Source: an uncultured Cellulomonas sp. (GTDB taxonomy: Bacteria; Actinomycetota; Actinomycetes; Actinomycetales; Cellulomonadaceae). Taken from it: a stretch of DNA of 64,000 nt. This document shows, piece by piece, positions 8,623 through 18,712 of the stretch (position 1 is its first letter; each line of letters opens with the position of its first letter). Position numbers and translations under genes: made by a program. A model generated the notes under the pieces. The model saw only the letters and a list, made by a program, of their open reading frames with translations. It was not told the origin of the DNA and did not search any database. The DNA lies in NCBI RefSeq assembly GCF_947494015.1, contig NZ_CANLTL010000005.1:124001-188000 (forward strand). Direction: 5' to 3'.

Positions 8623-8976
8623 TCACGGCGTCGGCGGGCCTTGAGTGGGATGCGAAGCCACCAGCTCGGTGTCTGCGCCGGCCTCGCCGGTCTTCGCCGC
8701 GCCACCCGGGGAGCCGAGCGCGGTACCGACCCCGGGCAGGGGTGCGTCGAAGAAGCGGGCGTTGTCCACCAGGAACGGAGCGAACTCACTCGGCAGGTCA
8801 TCCTCGTAGAAGATCGCCTCGACCGGGCAGACCGGTTCACACGCCCCACAGTCCACACACTCGTCTGGCTGGATGTACAGGGAGCGAGCGCCCTGGTAGA
8901 TGCAGTCCACCGGGCACTCCTCGACGCAGGCCTTGTCGAGCACGTCGATGCACGGAGCAGCGATCACGTAGGTCAT
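8623..8976 (-). CDS. fdxA: Ferredoxin FdxA, 7Fe [3Fe-4S][4Fe-4S] type
   Basis: A 117-residue ferredoxin. The N-terminal half has both cluster motifs: C9, the C-V-E-E-C-P-V-D-C pattern (residues 17-25) and [16 protein letters not shown], as in seven-iron ferredoxins of actinobacteria. The C-terminal extension is Gly/Ala/Pro-rich. It carries electrons to redox enzymes in the cytoplasm and is a plausible donor for the nearby P450 or other oxidoreductases. It is divergent from the hemerythrin-like gene. An inverted repeat GAGT-ATC-ACTC lies upstream at 9028-9038. Confidence 0.93.
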   Translation of the reverse strand: MTYVIAAPCIDVLDKACVEECPVDCIYQGARSLYIQPDECVDCGACEPVCPVEAIFYEDDLPSEFAPFLVDNARFFDAPLPGVGTALGSPGGAAKTGEAGADTELVASHPTQGPPTP

Positions 8977-9164
8977 GGAGTCCTGCCTTCGTCATGGGGA
9001 GACCGGCGCACATCGCCAGGTTAACCCGAGTATCACTCAGACAAACATGAGGCAGTGTGACGCGCGCCACGCCTCCGCCTCAGGGATCGCGGGTCGCGAG
9101 CCAGTTCGTCCTGCGAGGTCGACGGGCCCTTGTGTTTTTCACAACTGTGACGGTCAATAGTCGT

Positions 9165-9656
9165 ATGAACCAGACGACGAACGGCTCAACCGACACCCAG
9201 AGCGCGCTGCCGGTCGCGGCACCGACGCACGCCCACCACGCCGAGCTGTGGTCGGAGCTCTCTCGACGCGAGGCCGCGCTGGTGAACGCGGTCGCCGGGG
9301 GCGAGGACTACGAGCCGCTGCGCCGCGAGCTCGTGGCGTTCTTGCGCGGGGAAGTTCTGCACCACCTGCAGACCGAGGAGATGGTGCTGTACAACGCCGC
9401 ACGCGGAGCTGGCGCCCACGCGCTGGTCGACGCACTGGAGCTGGACCACTACTCGCTGGTCCGCCTGGTGGACCACATCGACCAGGCGACCACGGGCTTG
9501 GACGCGGCCCTGTCGGCCCGCGCCCTGACGGTGCTGTTCGTCCTGCGGATCGAGAAGGAGGAGGGTGTCCTCGTTCCCACGCTGACCGCGGCCGGGGTGG
9601 ACGTTTCAACTCTCATCGCCGGGCGGCCGGAGATGCAGGGCTCCGACCAGCACTGA
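9165..9656 (+). CDS. Hemerythrin-like domain protein
   Basis: A 163-residue helical protein with the metal-ligand pattern of a bacterial hemerythrin: HAHHAELW near the start, FLRGEVLHHLQTEEMVLY, ELDHYSLVRLVDHID and IEKEEGVLVP. The His/Glu positions fit a di-iron site that binds oxygen, NO or stored iron. The ATG at 9165 has no Shine-Dalgarno, and TCAATA lies just upstream, so it may be leaderless; an in-frame GTG at 9057 would add an unconserved tail. The location beside fdxA and upstream of nitrite reduction genes fits a role in NO or oxygen handling. Confidence 0.8.
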   Translation: MNQTTNGSTDTQSALPVAAPTHAHHAELWSELSRREAALVNAVAGGEDYEPLRRELVAFLRGEVLHHLQTEEMVLYNAARGAGAHALVDALELDHYSLVRLVDHIDQATTGLDAALSARALTVLFVLRIEKEEGVLVPTLTAAGVDVSTLIAGRPEMQGSDQH

Positions 9657-11384
<1,728 letters not shown>

Positions 11385-11820
11385 GCAGCGGGTCGGGAGC
11401 GGCCTCAGGACGCTGGCATACGCGACCCGCGCCATCCTCGCCTCGAGTGCCCACTGCTCACGGCCGGTCCGCAGCGGCCCGACGGCGTCGTCGGCTCACG
11501 CGGTGCCTTGACCGGCACCTGGATCGCCCGGGAGGGGTGCGCCGACCTGTCCCATCGACAGAATCTCGTTCATGACCGAGCGCGGCCCCGGACGAGCGCG
11601 CAGCCGATGGCGTGGTGGACGTCGAAGTTCGTCCGCCGCCTTTTCCGCGTGAGGCGAATACCCGATGTTCCTTAGGCGCTTCGCACGGAGGCGTAGCGTG
11701 GCGCTGGTCCGGGCGGCCCGCACCGACGTGACGGGTTTCGCGCGAACGAGTGTGTGAACGGGACGACCGAGGCGGTGCTGCGGTGTGGAAGCGCGAAGTC
11801 CTGCGGGATGGGGGGCACGT
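11385..11820 (+). other. Non-coding region upstream of moaA
   Basis: About 435 bp with no credible gene on either strand. A TAGCGT hexamer at 11694-11699 resembles the -10 boxes seen elsewhere in this window but has no recognised operator in front of it. The frames reading through are Arg/Ser/Pro-rich shadows. Confidence 0.5.
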
Positions 11821-12825
11821 ATGGGTGGGAGTGTGAGCCTCGTCGACCGCTTCGGGCGGGTGCACCGGGACCTGCGCATCTCGCTGACGGACCGGTGCTC
11901 GCTGCGCTGCACCTACTGCATGCCCGCGGAAGGCGTGCCGTGGCTTGCGGCCACGACCATGCTGAGCACCGACGAGCTCGTCCGGATCGCCGGCGTGGCG
12001 GTCGGTCTGGGCGTCACCGAGATCCGCCTCACCGGCGGCGAGCCGCTGCTGCGCGCCGACGTCGTCGACGTCGTGCGCCGGATGGCCGCCCTCGAGGGGC
12101 CTGGCGGCCCACCCGAGATCTCGCTCACCACGAACGCCCTGCGCCTGCCCGCCCTCGCGGCGCCGCTGCGCGACGCCGGGCTGGCCCGGGTCAACATCAG
12201 CATCGACACCCTCGACCGGGAGCGGTTCAAGAACCTCACCCGCCGGGACCGGCTCGTGGACACACTCGCCGGGATCGCCGCGGCGAGGGCGGCCGGCTTC
12301 ACGCCGATCAAGCTCAACGCGGTCGCGATGCGCGGCGTCAACGACGACGAGCTGGTCGACCTGGTCCGGTACGCCGTCGACGGCGGCTACGAGATGCGCT
12401 TCATCGAGCAGATGCCGCTGGACGCCGGGCACACCTGGGAGCGCACGACCATGGTCACGCAGGCCGAGGTGCTCGCGTCGCTGCGGACGGCCTTCACGCT
12501 GACCGAGGTGCCCGGTCGCGGCTCGGCGCCGGCCGAGCTCTGGTACGTCGACGGCGGCCCCGCGACGGTGGGTGTCATCGCGTCGGTCACCGCCCCGTTC
12601 TGCGGTGCGTGCGACCGGGTCCGGCTCACCGCCGACGGCCAGCTGCGCTCGTGCCTGTTCTCCCAGACCGAGACGGACCTGCGCACCCTGCTGCGCCAGG
12701 GGGCCGACGACGCCGCGCTCGCCGCGGCGTTCCGCGCATGCCTGGCCGGCAAGAAGGCCGGGCACGACATCGACGATCCCACGTTCCTGCAGCCGGACCG
12801 GCCGATGAGCGCCATCGGCGGCTGA
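11821..12825 (+). CDS. moaA: GTP 3',8-cyclase MoaA (molybdenum cofactor biosynthesis)
   Basis: A radical-SAM enzyme that rearranges GTP in the first step of molybdopterin synthesis, together with MoaC. The N-terminal cluster motif is CSLRCTYC with cysteines at 26, 30 and 33, then LTGGEPLLR. The C-terminal cluster motif is FCGACDRVRLTADG...SCLF, and the chain ends in a Gly-Gly needed for activity. The length is 334 residues; ATG at 11821 has a GGGGGG run 6 nt upstream. It lies alone, with no other moa genes in the window. Molybdenum cofactor would serve nitrate reductase, which is not in this window but would feed the nitrite reductases. Confidence 0.95.
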   Translation: MGGSVSLVDRFGRVHRDLRISLTDRCSLRCTYCMPAEGVPWLAATTMLSTDELVRIAGVAVGLGVTEIRLTGGEPLLRADVVDVVRRMAALEGPGGPPEISLTTNALRLPALAAPLRDAGLARVNISIDTLDRERFKNLTRRDRLVDTLAGIAAARAAGFTPIKLNAVAMRGVNDDELVDLVRYAVDGGYEMRFIEQMPLDAGHTWERTTMVTQAEVLASLRTAFTLTEVPGRGSAPAELWYVDGGPATVGVIASVTAPFCGACDRVRLTADGQLRSCLFSQTETDLRTLLRQGADDAALAAAFRACLAGKKAGHDIDDPTFLQPDRPMSAIGG

Positions 12826-12975
12826 GGGGCGCGGACGAACGTCAGGGCGGCAAGAGGTCGTCAAGCGGCGCCTACGGTCACCTATGTCCGGCGCACCTGA
12901 CCGTGATGTGACCCCGGCCAGGCGTCCCCGCAGCACTGCGGCTACGCGTGACCCGTGAGATGAGCCCGGCGATGC

Positions 12976-13016
12976 ACGGGCCCGAACCTGCTGCTGCTGA
13001 CCAGGACCGGGCCCGT
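12976..13016. repeat. Inverted repeat between moaA and the P450 gene
   Basis: ACGGGCCCG (12976-12984) and CGGGCCCGT (13008-13016) are perfect complements separated by 23 bp. It could act as a terminator without a T-run after moaA, or as an operator for the P450 gene that starts at 13058. No further evidence separates these. Confidence 0.4.
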
Positions 13017-13057
13017 ATGAGTTCTCCGGGCGAACCCATCCGCACCAGGATGGACCC

Positions 13058-14281
13058 GTGACAGATCCCATAGCGACGGACGCCCACTCCAGTGCCGGGC
13101 CCGCAGGAGCACCACACCAGCAAGAAGTGGACCCCCTGACGTCGGACTGGAACCCTCGTGGTCCGGCCGCTCGACGTGATGCCCGCGCGGCCTATGACGA
13201 GATGCGCTCCCACTGCCCCGTCGCGCGCAGCCCGGATGGGGGCTGGACTCTGTTCACTCATGCAGACGTCACGGCCGCCGCGCTCGACGATCGGCTGTTC
13301 TCGAACGCGGTCTCGCAACACCAGCAGGTGCCCAACGGCATGGACGGCCCGACGCACACGTCGTTCCGCGCCGTCGTGGACCGCTACTTCACCCCGGACC
13401 GGATCGAGGCCCTCGTGCCCGTGGTCCGGCTCGTGGCGGGTGAGCTGGTCGCGCGGTTGGACGTCCCCGGATCAGTCGACGCGGTCGATCTCGGCTCGCG
13501 CTTCGCCGTGCGTGCGCAGAGCGCGTGGCTGGGCTGGCCCATCGAACTCGAGGACGAGCTGCTCAGGTGGGTTCAGGACAACCAAGCGGCCACTCGCTCG
13601 CGTGATCGTGGACGAACCACCGAGGTGGCCTGGCGGTTCGACGCCATCGTCCGGTCGTTGGTCGATGCGCGGCGTCGTGCCGGCGAAGGCGCTCCCGGAG
13701 ACGTCACCACCCAGCTGCTGCAAGAACGGGTCGACGGGCGGCCGTTGACTGACGAGGAGATCGTCTCGATCCTGCGCAACTGGACCGGCGGGGACCTGGG
13801 ATCGATCGCCCTGTGCACCGGGGTGGTGCTCACCTACCTGGCAGACCACCCAGCCCTGCAGACCCGGCTGCGCTCGGGAGTCCCCGACCGCGAGCTGAAC
13901 CACGTCCTGGACGAGATCCTCCGGATCGACGACCCGTTTGTCACCAACCGCCGCATCACCACACAACCGGTCACGGTCGGCGGCCGGCGGCTCGCAGCCG
14001 GAGACCGGGTCCACCTGAACTGGACGTCAGCGAACCGGGACCCTCGGATGTTCGCCGATCCGCACGCGTTCGAGCCGGACCACAATGCCCCGTACAACCT
14101 CGTGTGGGGCATAGGCAAGCACGTGTGCCCCGGCCGCCCACTGGCCACCCTCGAACTACGCGAATTGACTCGGGCCGTCCTGCACGCCACCACGGCGATC
14201 GAGCCCGATAGCAGTCGTCCGCGGCGACGTGCGCTGCCGCCGGCCGGCGGCCTTGCGACCGCACCGCTGCAGCTTCGTTGA
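13058..14281 (+). CDS. Cytochrome P450
   Basis: A 407-residue soluble bacterial P450. The EILR helix-K motif has E286 and R289, and the heme loop is WGIGKHVCPGRPLATLELREL with the cysteine ligand at C357. The I-helix reads RNWTGGDLGSIALC, so the usual acid-alcohol pair (D/E-T) is replaced and proton delivery may differ. Cytosolic P450s need a ferredoxin and reductase; FdxA at 8623 is a possible donor. The GTG at 13058 has AGGA about 9 nt upstream. The substrate cannot be told, and the gene is not obviously part of the flanking pathways. Confidence 0.92.
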   Translation: MTDPIATDAHSSAGPAGAPHQQEVDPLTSDWNPRGPAARRDARAAYDEMRSHCPVARSPDGGWTLFTHADVTAAALDDRLFSNAVSQHQQVPNGMDGPTHTSFRAVVDRYFTPDRIEALVPVVRLVAGELVARLDVPGSVDAVDLGSRFAVRAQSAWLGWPIELEDELLRWVQDNQAATRSRDRGRTTEVAWRFDAIVRSLVDARRRAGEGAPGDVTTQLLQERVDGRPLTDEEIVSILRNWTGGDLGSIALCTGVVLTYLADHPALQTRLRSGVPDRELNHVLDEILRIDDPFVTNRRITTQPVTVGGRRLAAGDRVHLNWTSANRDPRMFADPHAFEPDHNAPYNLVWGIGKHVCPGRPLATLELRELTRAVLHATTAIEPDSSRPRRRALPPAGGLATAPLQLR

Positions 14282-14354
14282 CGCCCTCGGGAGTGGGGCG
14301 GGTGCGGTGCGTGCAGGTGCAGGTGCAGGTGCGGGCACGGATCGAGCGGCCGGC

Positions 14355-14370
14355 TAGGCCCAAGGGCCTA
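14355..14370. promoter_or_regulatory. Palindromic operator upstream of nirB
   Basis: TAGGCCCAAGGGCCTA is a 16-bp inverted repeat around AA, 63 bp before the nirB start. A weak -10 candidate CAGACT begins at 14393. The operator centre to -10 distance (30.5 bp) is the same as for the related element at 18665-18676. It resembles the DosR/DevR-type boxes of actinobacteria in layout; the binding protein is not encoded in the window as far as can be seen. Confidence 0.5.
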
Positions 14371-14432
14371 CCGCGTGCCGGAGGTCCGCCCGCAGACTCG
14401 ATGTCGGCATCGCGACGGCAGGGGAGCAGCAC

Positions 14433-17009
14433 GTGGCAGCAGGACAGGATCCGGGGCGCGTGGTTGTGGTCGGTGCGGGGATGGTCGCGCACCGGTTCGC
14501 CGAGGGTATGTGCCGGCGCTCGCAGCACGAGTCGTGGTCGATGACCGTCATCGGGGACGAGCCGGACGAGCCGTACGACCGGGTCCACCTGTCGGAGTTC
14601 TTCGCCGGCAGGCGCATCGACCAGCTCGCGCTGCAGGGTGGCCCGTGGAGGGACCCCCGGGTGCGGTTGGTCACCGGTGACGCTGCGGAGACGATCGACC
14701 GCAGCGCCCGAACCGTGACGACCCGCTCGGGGCTGGTGGCCGAGTACGACACCCTCGTCCTGGCGACCGGGTCCTGGGCGTGGACGCCCCGCACCGAGGG
14801 CACCGGCCTGCGCGGCGTGTTCTCCTACCGCACCGCGGCGGACGTGGTCGGGTTGCGGGACTGGGTCGCCGAGCGCACCGAAGTCCTCGGCCGCCCCCTG
14901 CGGGGCGCCGTCGTCGGCGGCGGTGTGCTCGGCCTCGAGGCCGCCGCCGCCCTGCAGACCCTCGGCGTGGCCCCGGCGGTCGTCGAGTTCGCCGACCGGC
15001 TGATGAGCGTCCAGCTCGACGACGGTGGCGGTGAGGCGCTGCGGGTCCTCATCACCGGCATGGGCATCGACGTGCGCACCTCGACCGCCGCGACCCGGCT
15101 CGGCGCCGCCCCGGACGGTGCGGTGGGGACCCTGGAGCTGTCGGACGACACGGCGATGCCCGCAGACGTCGTCATCTTCTCCACCGGGATCCGCCCCCGT
15201 GACCGGCTCGCGCGCGAATCCGGACTGGCGATCGGCGAGCGCGGCGGCGTCGTCGTCGGTCCCACCTGCCGGACCTCGGACCGCGCGGTCTGGGCGATCG
15301 GGGAGTGCGCGTCGGTCAACGGCGAGTGCTCCGGTCTCGTGGCACCGGGCAACGCGATGGCGGACGTCGTCGTCGACCAGCTGCTCGGCGGGACCGAGAC
15401 GTACACGGCGGCTCCCGAGGGCACGAAGCTCAAGGGCGTCGGGGTGGACGCCGCGAGCTTCGGCGACGTCTTCGGCTTGAGCCCGGGGGCGCTCGAGGTC
15501 ACGTTCGCCGACCCGGTCGCCCGCACGTACCGCAAGCTCGTCGTGTCCGACGACGCCAGCACGCTGCTCGGCGGGGTGTTCGTCGGCGACATCAGCCTGT
15601 ACTCCTCGCTGCGCCCGCTCCTCGGCCGGCCGCTGGGCGCGGACCCGTCCGCCTTCCTCGTCCCCGAGGGCGGGGGCGCCGCCCCGAGCGCCGACCTGCC
15701 CGACGACGTCGTGGTCTGCTCCTGCGCGAACGTCTCGGCCGGCACCGTCCGGGCGGCAGTCACCGAGCACGGCTGCACGAGCGTCGGGGACGTCAAGGCA
15801 TGCACCAAGGCCGGCACGGTGTGCGGGTCCTGCGTGCCGCTGCTGACGAAGATCGTCAACACCACGCTGGAGCGCACCGGCGTCACGGTCTCCACCGCGA
15901 TGTGCGAGCACTTCGCCATGCCTCGTGCCGAGCTGTACGCGCTCGTCAGGGCGCAGGGGCTGCGAACCTTCACCGAGATCGTCACCGAGCACGGTCGGGG
16001 CCGAGGCTGCGCCATCTGCAAGCCCGTCGTCGCCGGGATCCTGTCCCAGCTCGGCGTCGGGCACGTGCTCGCCGGCGACCAGGCGTCGCTGCAGGACACG
16101 AACGACCGCGCGCTGGCAAACCTGCAGAAGGACGGAACGTACTCCGTCATCCCGCGCATCCCCGGCGGGGAGATCACCCCGGAGAAGCTCGTCGTGCTCG
16201 GCGAGGTCGCGCGCGACTTCGGCCTCTACACGCGCATCACCGGCGCGCAGCGGATCGCCATGTTCGGCGCCCGGATCGACCAGCTGCCGCTGATCTGGCA
16301 GCGGCTGGTGGACGCCGGGTTCGAGTCCGGGCAGGCGTACGGCAAGTCGCTGCGCGCGGTCAAGTCGTGCGTCGGTCAGGCGTGGTGCCGGTTCGGGGTG
16401 CAGGACTCGGTCGGCATGGCCGTTCGCCTGGAGATGCGGTACCGGGGTCTGCGCTCGCCGCACAAGTTCAAGGTCGGCGTGTCGGGCTGCGCCCGGGAGT
16501 GTGCCGAGGCTCGCGGCAAGGACGTCGGCGTCATCGCGACCGAGCGGGGCTGGAACGTCTACGTCGGCGGCAACGGCGGCTTCACGCCCAGGCACGCCGA
16601 GCTGCTCGCCGAGGACCTCGACGACGACGCGCTGGTGCAGGTCATCGACCGGTTCCTGGCGTACTACATCCGCAGCGCCGACCGGCTGCAGCGCACCGCG
16701 CCGTGGGTCGCGGAGTACACCGGCGGCATGGCCGAGCTGCGCCGCGTGCTCCTCGAGGACTCCCTCGGCCTGGCCGCGGAGCTGGACGCGGAGATCGCCC
16801 GGCACGTCGACAGCTACGCCGACGAGTGGCGTACGACCCTGGAGGACCCGCAGAAGCTGCGCCGGTTCGTCTCCTTCGTCAACGCCCCGGGTGAGCACGA
16901 CCCGGACCTCGCCTACACCGCCGAGCGCGGCCAGGCCCGCCCCGCGCGGCCCGGGGAGCCGAGCCACCCCAATCCTGTGTTCGCCCGCACCCTGGACGTC
17001 CGGTCGTGA
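14433..17009 (+). CDS. nirB: NAD(P)H-dependent nitrite reductase, large subunit
   Basis: Cytoplasmic siroheme enzyme reducing nitrite to ammonium with NAD(P)H. The 858 residues contain, in order, an FAD/NAD pyridine-nucleotide reductase domain (VVVVGAGMVAHRFAEG and later VVGGGVLGLEAA), a [2Fe-2S] BFD-like domain with C429, C431, C464 and C467, a nitrite/sulfite reductase ferredoxin-like domain, and the siroheme/[4Fe-4S] motif with C646, C652, C686 and C690 (SCVGQAWCRFGVQDS, GCARECAEA). The GTG at 14433 has GGGGAG 6 nt upstream. It overlaps nirD by 4 bp. A palindromic operator precedes it. Confidence 0.96.
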   Translation: MAAGQDPGRVVVVGAGMVAHRFAEGMCRRSQHESWSMTVIGDEPDEPYDRVHLSEFFAGRRIDQLALQGGPWRDPRVRLVTGDAAETIDRSARTVTTRSGLVAEYDTLVLATGSWAWTPRTEGTGLRGVFSYRTAADVVGLRDWVAERTEVLGRPLRGAVVGGGVLGLEAAAALQTLGVAPAVVEFADRLMSVQLDDGGGEALRVLITGMGIDVRTSTAATRLGAAPDGAVGTLELSDDTAMPADVVIFSTGIRPRDRLARESGLAIGERGGVVVGPTCRTSDRAVWAIGECASVNGECSGLVAPGNAMADVVVDQLLGGTETYTAAPEGTKLKGVGVDAASFGDVFGLSPGALEVTFADPVARTYRKLVVSDDASTLLGGVFVGDISLYSSLRPLLGRPLGADPSAFLVPEGGGAAPSADLPDDVVVCSCANVSAGTVRAAVTEHGCTSVGDVKACTKAGTVCGSCVPLLTKIVNTTLERTGVTVSTAMCEHFAMPRAELYALVRAQGLRTFTEIVTEHGRGRGCAICKPVVAGILSQLGVGHVLAGDQASLQDTNDRALANLQKDGTYSVIPRIPGGEITPEKLVVLGEVARDFGLYTRITGAQRIAMFGARIDQLPLIWQRLVDAGFESGQAYGKSLRAVKSCVGQAWCRFGVQDSVGMAVRLEMRYRGLRSPHKFKVGVSGCARECAEARGKDVGVIATERGWNVYVGGNGGFTPRHAELLAEDLDDDALVQVIDRFLAYYIRSADRLQRTAPWVAEYTGGMAELRRVLLEDSLGLAAELDAEIARHVDSYADEWRTTLEDPQKLRRFVSFVNAPGEHDPDLAYTAERGQARPARPGEPSHPNPVFARTLDVRS

Positions 17010-17341
17010 GCCCCCGCACGTACGTGTGCCGCCTGGCCGACCTCGACCCCGAGCGCGGTGTCCCGGCGCTGGTCGGTGGCGAGCAGGTGGCCGTCTTCCG
17101 CCTCGCCGACGACCGCGTGGTCGCGGTGCAGCAGCGCGACCCGTACTCGGGCGCGAACGTGCTGTCGCGCGGCATCGTGGGCAGCGTCGGCGAGACGCCC
17201 GCGCTGGCGTCCCCGATGTACAAGCAGGTGTGGGACCTGACCACGGGGGAGTGCCTGGACCCGGCCGGCAAGGAGCCGATCGCGCTGACCGTCTACCCGG
17301 TCGAGCGGGACGGCGACGACGTCTGGGTGCTCACGCCGTGA
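17006..17341 (+). CDS. nirD: Nitrite reductase small subunit
   Basis: A 111-residue Rieske-fold protein that partners NirB. As usual for NirD, the Rieske Cys/His cluster ligands are absent; the fold residues RLADDRVVAVQQRDPYSGAN and ALASPMYKQVWDLTTGECL are present. Both ends overlap neighbours by 4 bp (GTGA), so nirB, nirD and the siroheme synthase gene form one translationally coupled operon. Confidence 0.93.
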   Translation: MSPRTYVCRLADLDPERGVPALVGGEQVAVFRLADDRVVAVQQRDPYSGANVLSRGIVGSVGETPALASPMYKQVWDLTTGECLDPAGKEPIALTVYPVERDGDDVWVLTP

Positions 17342-18654
17342 CGACCCTGGTCGGGGTCGACCTCGCCGGCCGCGCGGTGCTCGTGGTGGGCGGCGGGCCG
17401 GTCGCCGGCCGGCGCTGCCACGCGCTGCTCGAGGCCGGGGCCGCGGTGACCGTCGTCGCACCCGAGGCAGGGGCGGAGGTCGGCACCCTCGCGGCGTCCG
17501 GACGCCTCACGCACGTCCCGCGCGAGGTCGTGGCCGACGACGTCCACGGCGCCTGGCTCGTCCACACCTGCACGGACGACCCCGTGGTCGACGCCCAGGT
17601 CGCCGCATGGGCGCAGACCGAGCGGACCTTCTGCGTCGTCGCGGCGGACGCCGCCACCGGTTCCGCCCGCACCCCCGCGATCGCGCGCGTGGGTGGCGTC
17701 GTCGTCGGGGTGGTGTCCGACGACGAACCCGACCCGCGCCGTGCGGTGGCGCTGCGTGACCGGATCGCGGCGGACCTGCGCGGCGGTCGGCACGACCTCG
17801 CCGCGCGCCGACCGATGACCGGCGGCGAGGCGGCCGGTCCGTCCACGCTGCGGCCGGGAACGGTCGCCCTCGTGGGGGGCGGCACCGGCGACCCCGAGCT
17901 CATGACCGTGCGGGCACGCGTGCTGCTCGCCCAGGCCGACGTCGTGGTCACCGACCGGCTCGGACCGACCGCCGTGCTGGACGAGCTCGCCGACGGCGTC
18001 GAGATCGTCTACGTCGGCAAGAGCCCGGGCGTGCACCAGGTGTCGCAGGACGGCATCAACCACCTGCTGGTCGCCCACGCACGCGAGGGGCGGCGGGTCG
18101 TCCGGCTCAAGGGCGGCGACCCGTTCCTGTTCGGGCGCGGCGGCGAGGAGGTCATGGCGTGCCGCGCGGCCGGCGTCGACGTCCAGGTCGTCCCGGGGAT
18201 CACCTCCGCGGTCGCCGCCGCGGAGGCCGCCGGCATCCCGGTCACGCACCGGGGCACGAGCGCACGGGTGCACGTCGTCAACGGCCACGGCACGCTCAGC
18301 CAGCTGGACGTCACCGCGATGAGCGAGCCGGACGTGACGGTCGTGATCCTCATGGGCATGGCCGGCTTGGCTCGGCTGACCGCGCAGGCCGTCGCCGACG
18401 GGGCAGACCCTGCGCAGCCCGCCGCCGTCGTCGCGCAGGCGACGCTGCCCGGGCAGCGCGTGGTGCGCGCGCCGCTCGGAGAGCTCGCCGAGCGCTGCGC
18501 CACCGCGGGCGTCGGGTCGCCGGCGGTCGTGGTGATCGGTGCCGTCGCGCGGGAGGGCTTTCTCGAGCCCGGACACCCGGGCAGCGCCGTGCCGGTCCCA
18601 CCCCGCCGCTCCCGGCCCGACGTGGGAAGGGTCACGTCACCGGTGCGCCGCTGA
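17338..18654 (+). CDS. cysG: Siroheme synthase (precorrin-2 dehydrogenase/ferrochelatase fused to uroporphyrinogen-III methyltransferase)
   Basis: Makes siroheme, the cofactor of NirB. The 438-residue protein has an N-terminal CysG-type Rossmann domain (VLVVGGGPVAGRRCHALLEA) and, from about residue 180, the uroporphyrin-III C-methyltransferase domain (VALVGGGTGDPELMTVRA, VYVGKSPG, VRLKGGDPFLFGRGGEE, VVPGITSAVAAAE). The GTG start overlaps the nirD stop. The order nirB-nirD-siroheme synthase is a complete functional cassette. The C-terminal tail after residue 410 is Pro/Arg-rich. Confidence 0.93.
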   Translation: MTTLVGVDLAGRAVLVVGGGPVAGRRCHALLEAGAAVTVVAPEAGAEVGTLAASGRLTHVPREVVADDVHGAWLVHTCTDDPVVDAQVAAWAQTERTFCVVAADAATGSARTPAIARVGGVVVGVVSDDEPDPRRAVALRDRIAADLRGGRHDLAARRPMTGGEAAGPSTLRPGTVALVGGGTGDPELMTVRARVLLAQADVVVTDRLGPTAVLDELADGVEIVYVGKSPGVHQVSQDGINHLLVAHAREGRRVVRLKGGDPFLFGRGGEEVMACRAAGVDVQVVPGITSAVAAAEAAGIPVTHRGTSARVHVVNGHGTLSQLDVTAMSEPDVTVVILMGMAGLARLTAQAVADGADPAQPAAVVAQATLPGQRVVRAPLGELAERCATAGVGSPAVVVIGAVAREGFLEPGHPGSAVPVPPRRSRPDVGRVTSPVRR

Positions 18655-18664
18655 GGCAGCCCAA

Positions 18665-18706
18665 GGACCAAGGTCCGGGATTCCGGCCGCGAGACCTTCG
18701 TAGCGT
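18665..18706 (+). promoter_or_regulatory. Promoter with palindromic operator for the NnrS-like/nirK operon
   Basis: GGACCAAGGTCC (18665-18676) is a perfect palindrome around AA and shares the pattern AGGNCCAAGGNCC with the element upstream of nirB. A -10 box TAGCGT follows at 18701-18706, which places the predicted transcript start on the GTG at 18713, so this operon is probably leaderless and the operator centre lies near -42.5. Confidence 0.55.
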
Positions 18707-18712
18707 GGCGGC

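Noticed and set aside
13971-16967. A 998-codon minus-strand frame opposite nirB
   Set aside because: Low-complexity Arg/Asp/Val composition, a shadow created by high GC; nirB on the plus strand carries all catalytic motifs.
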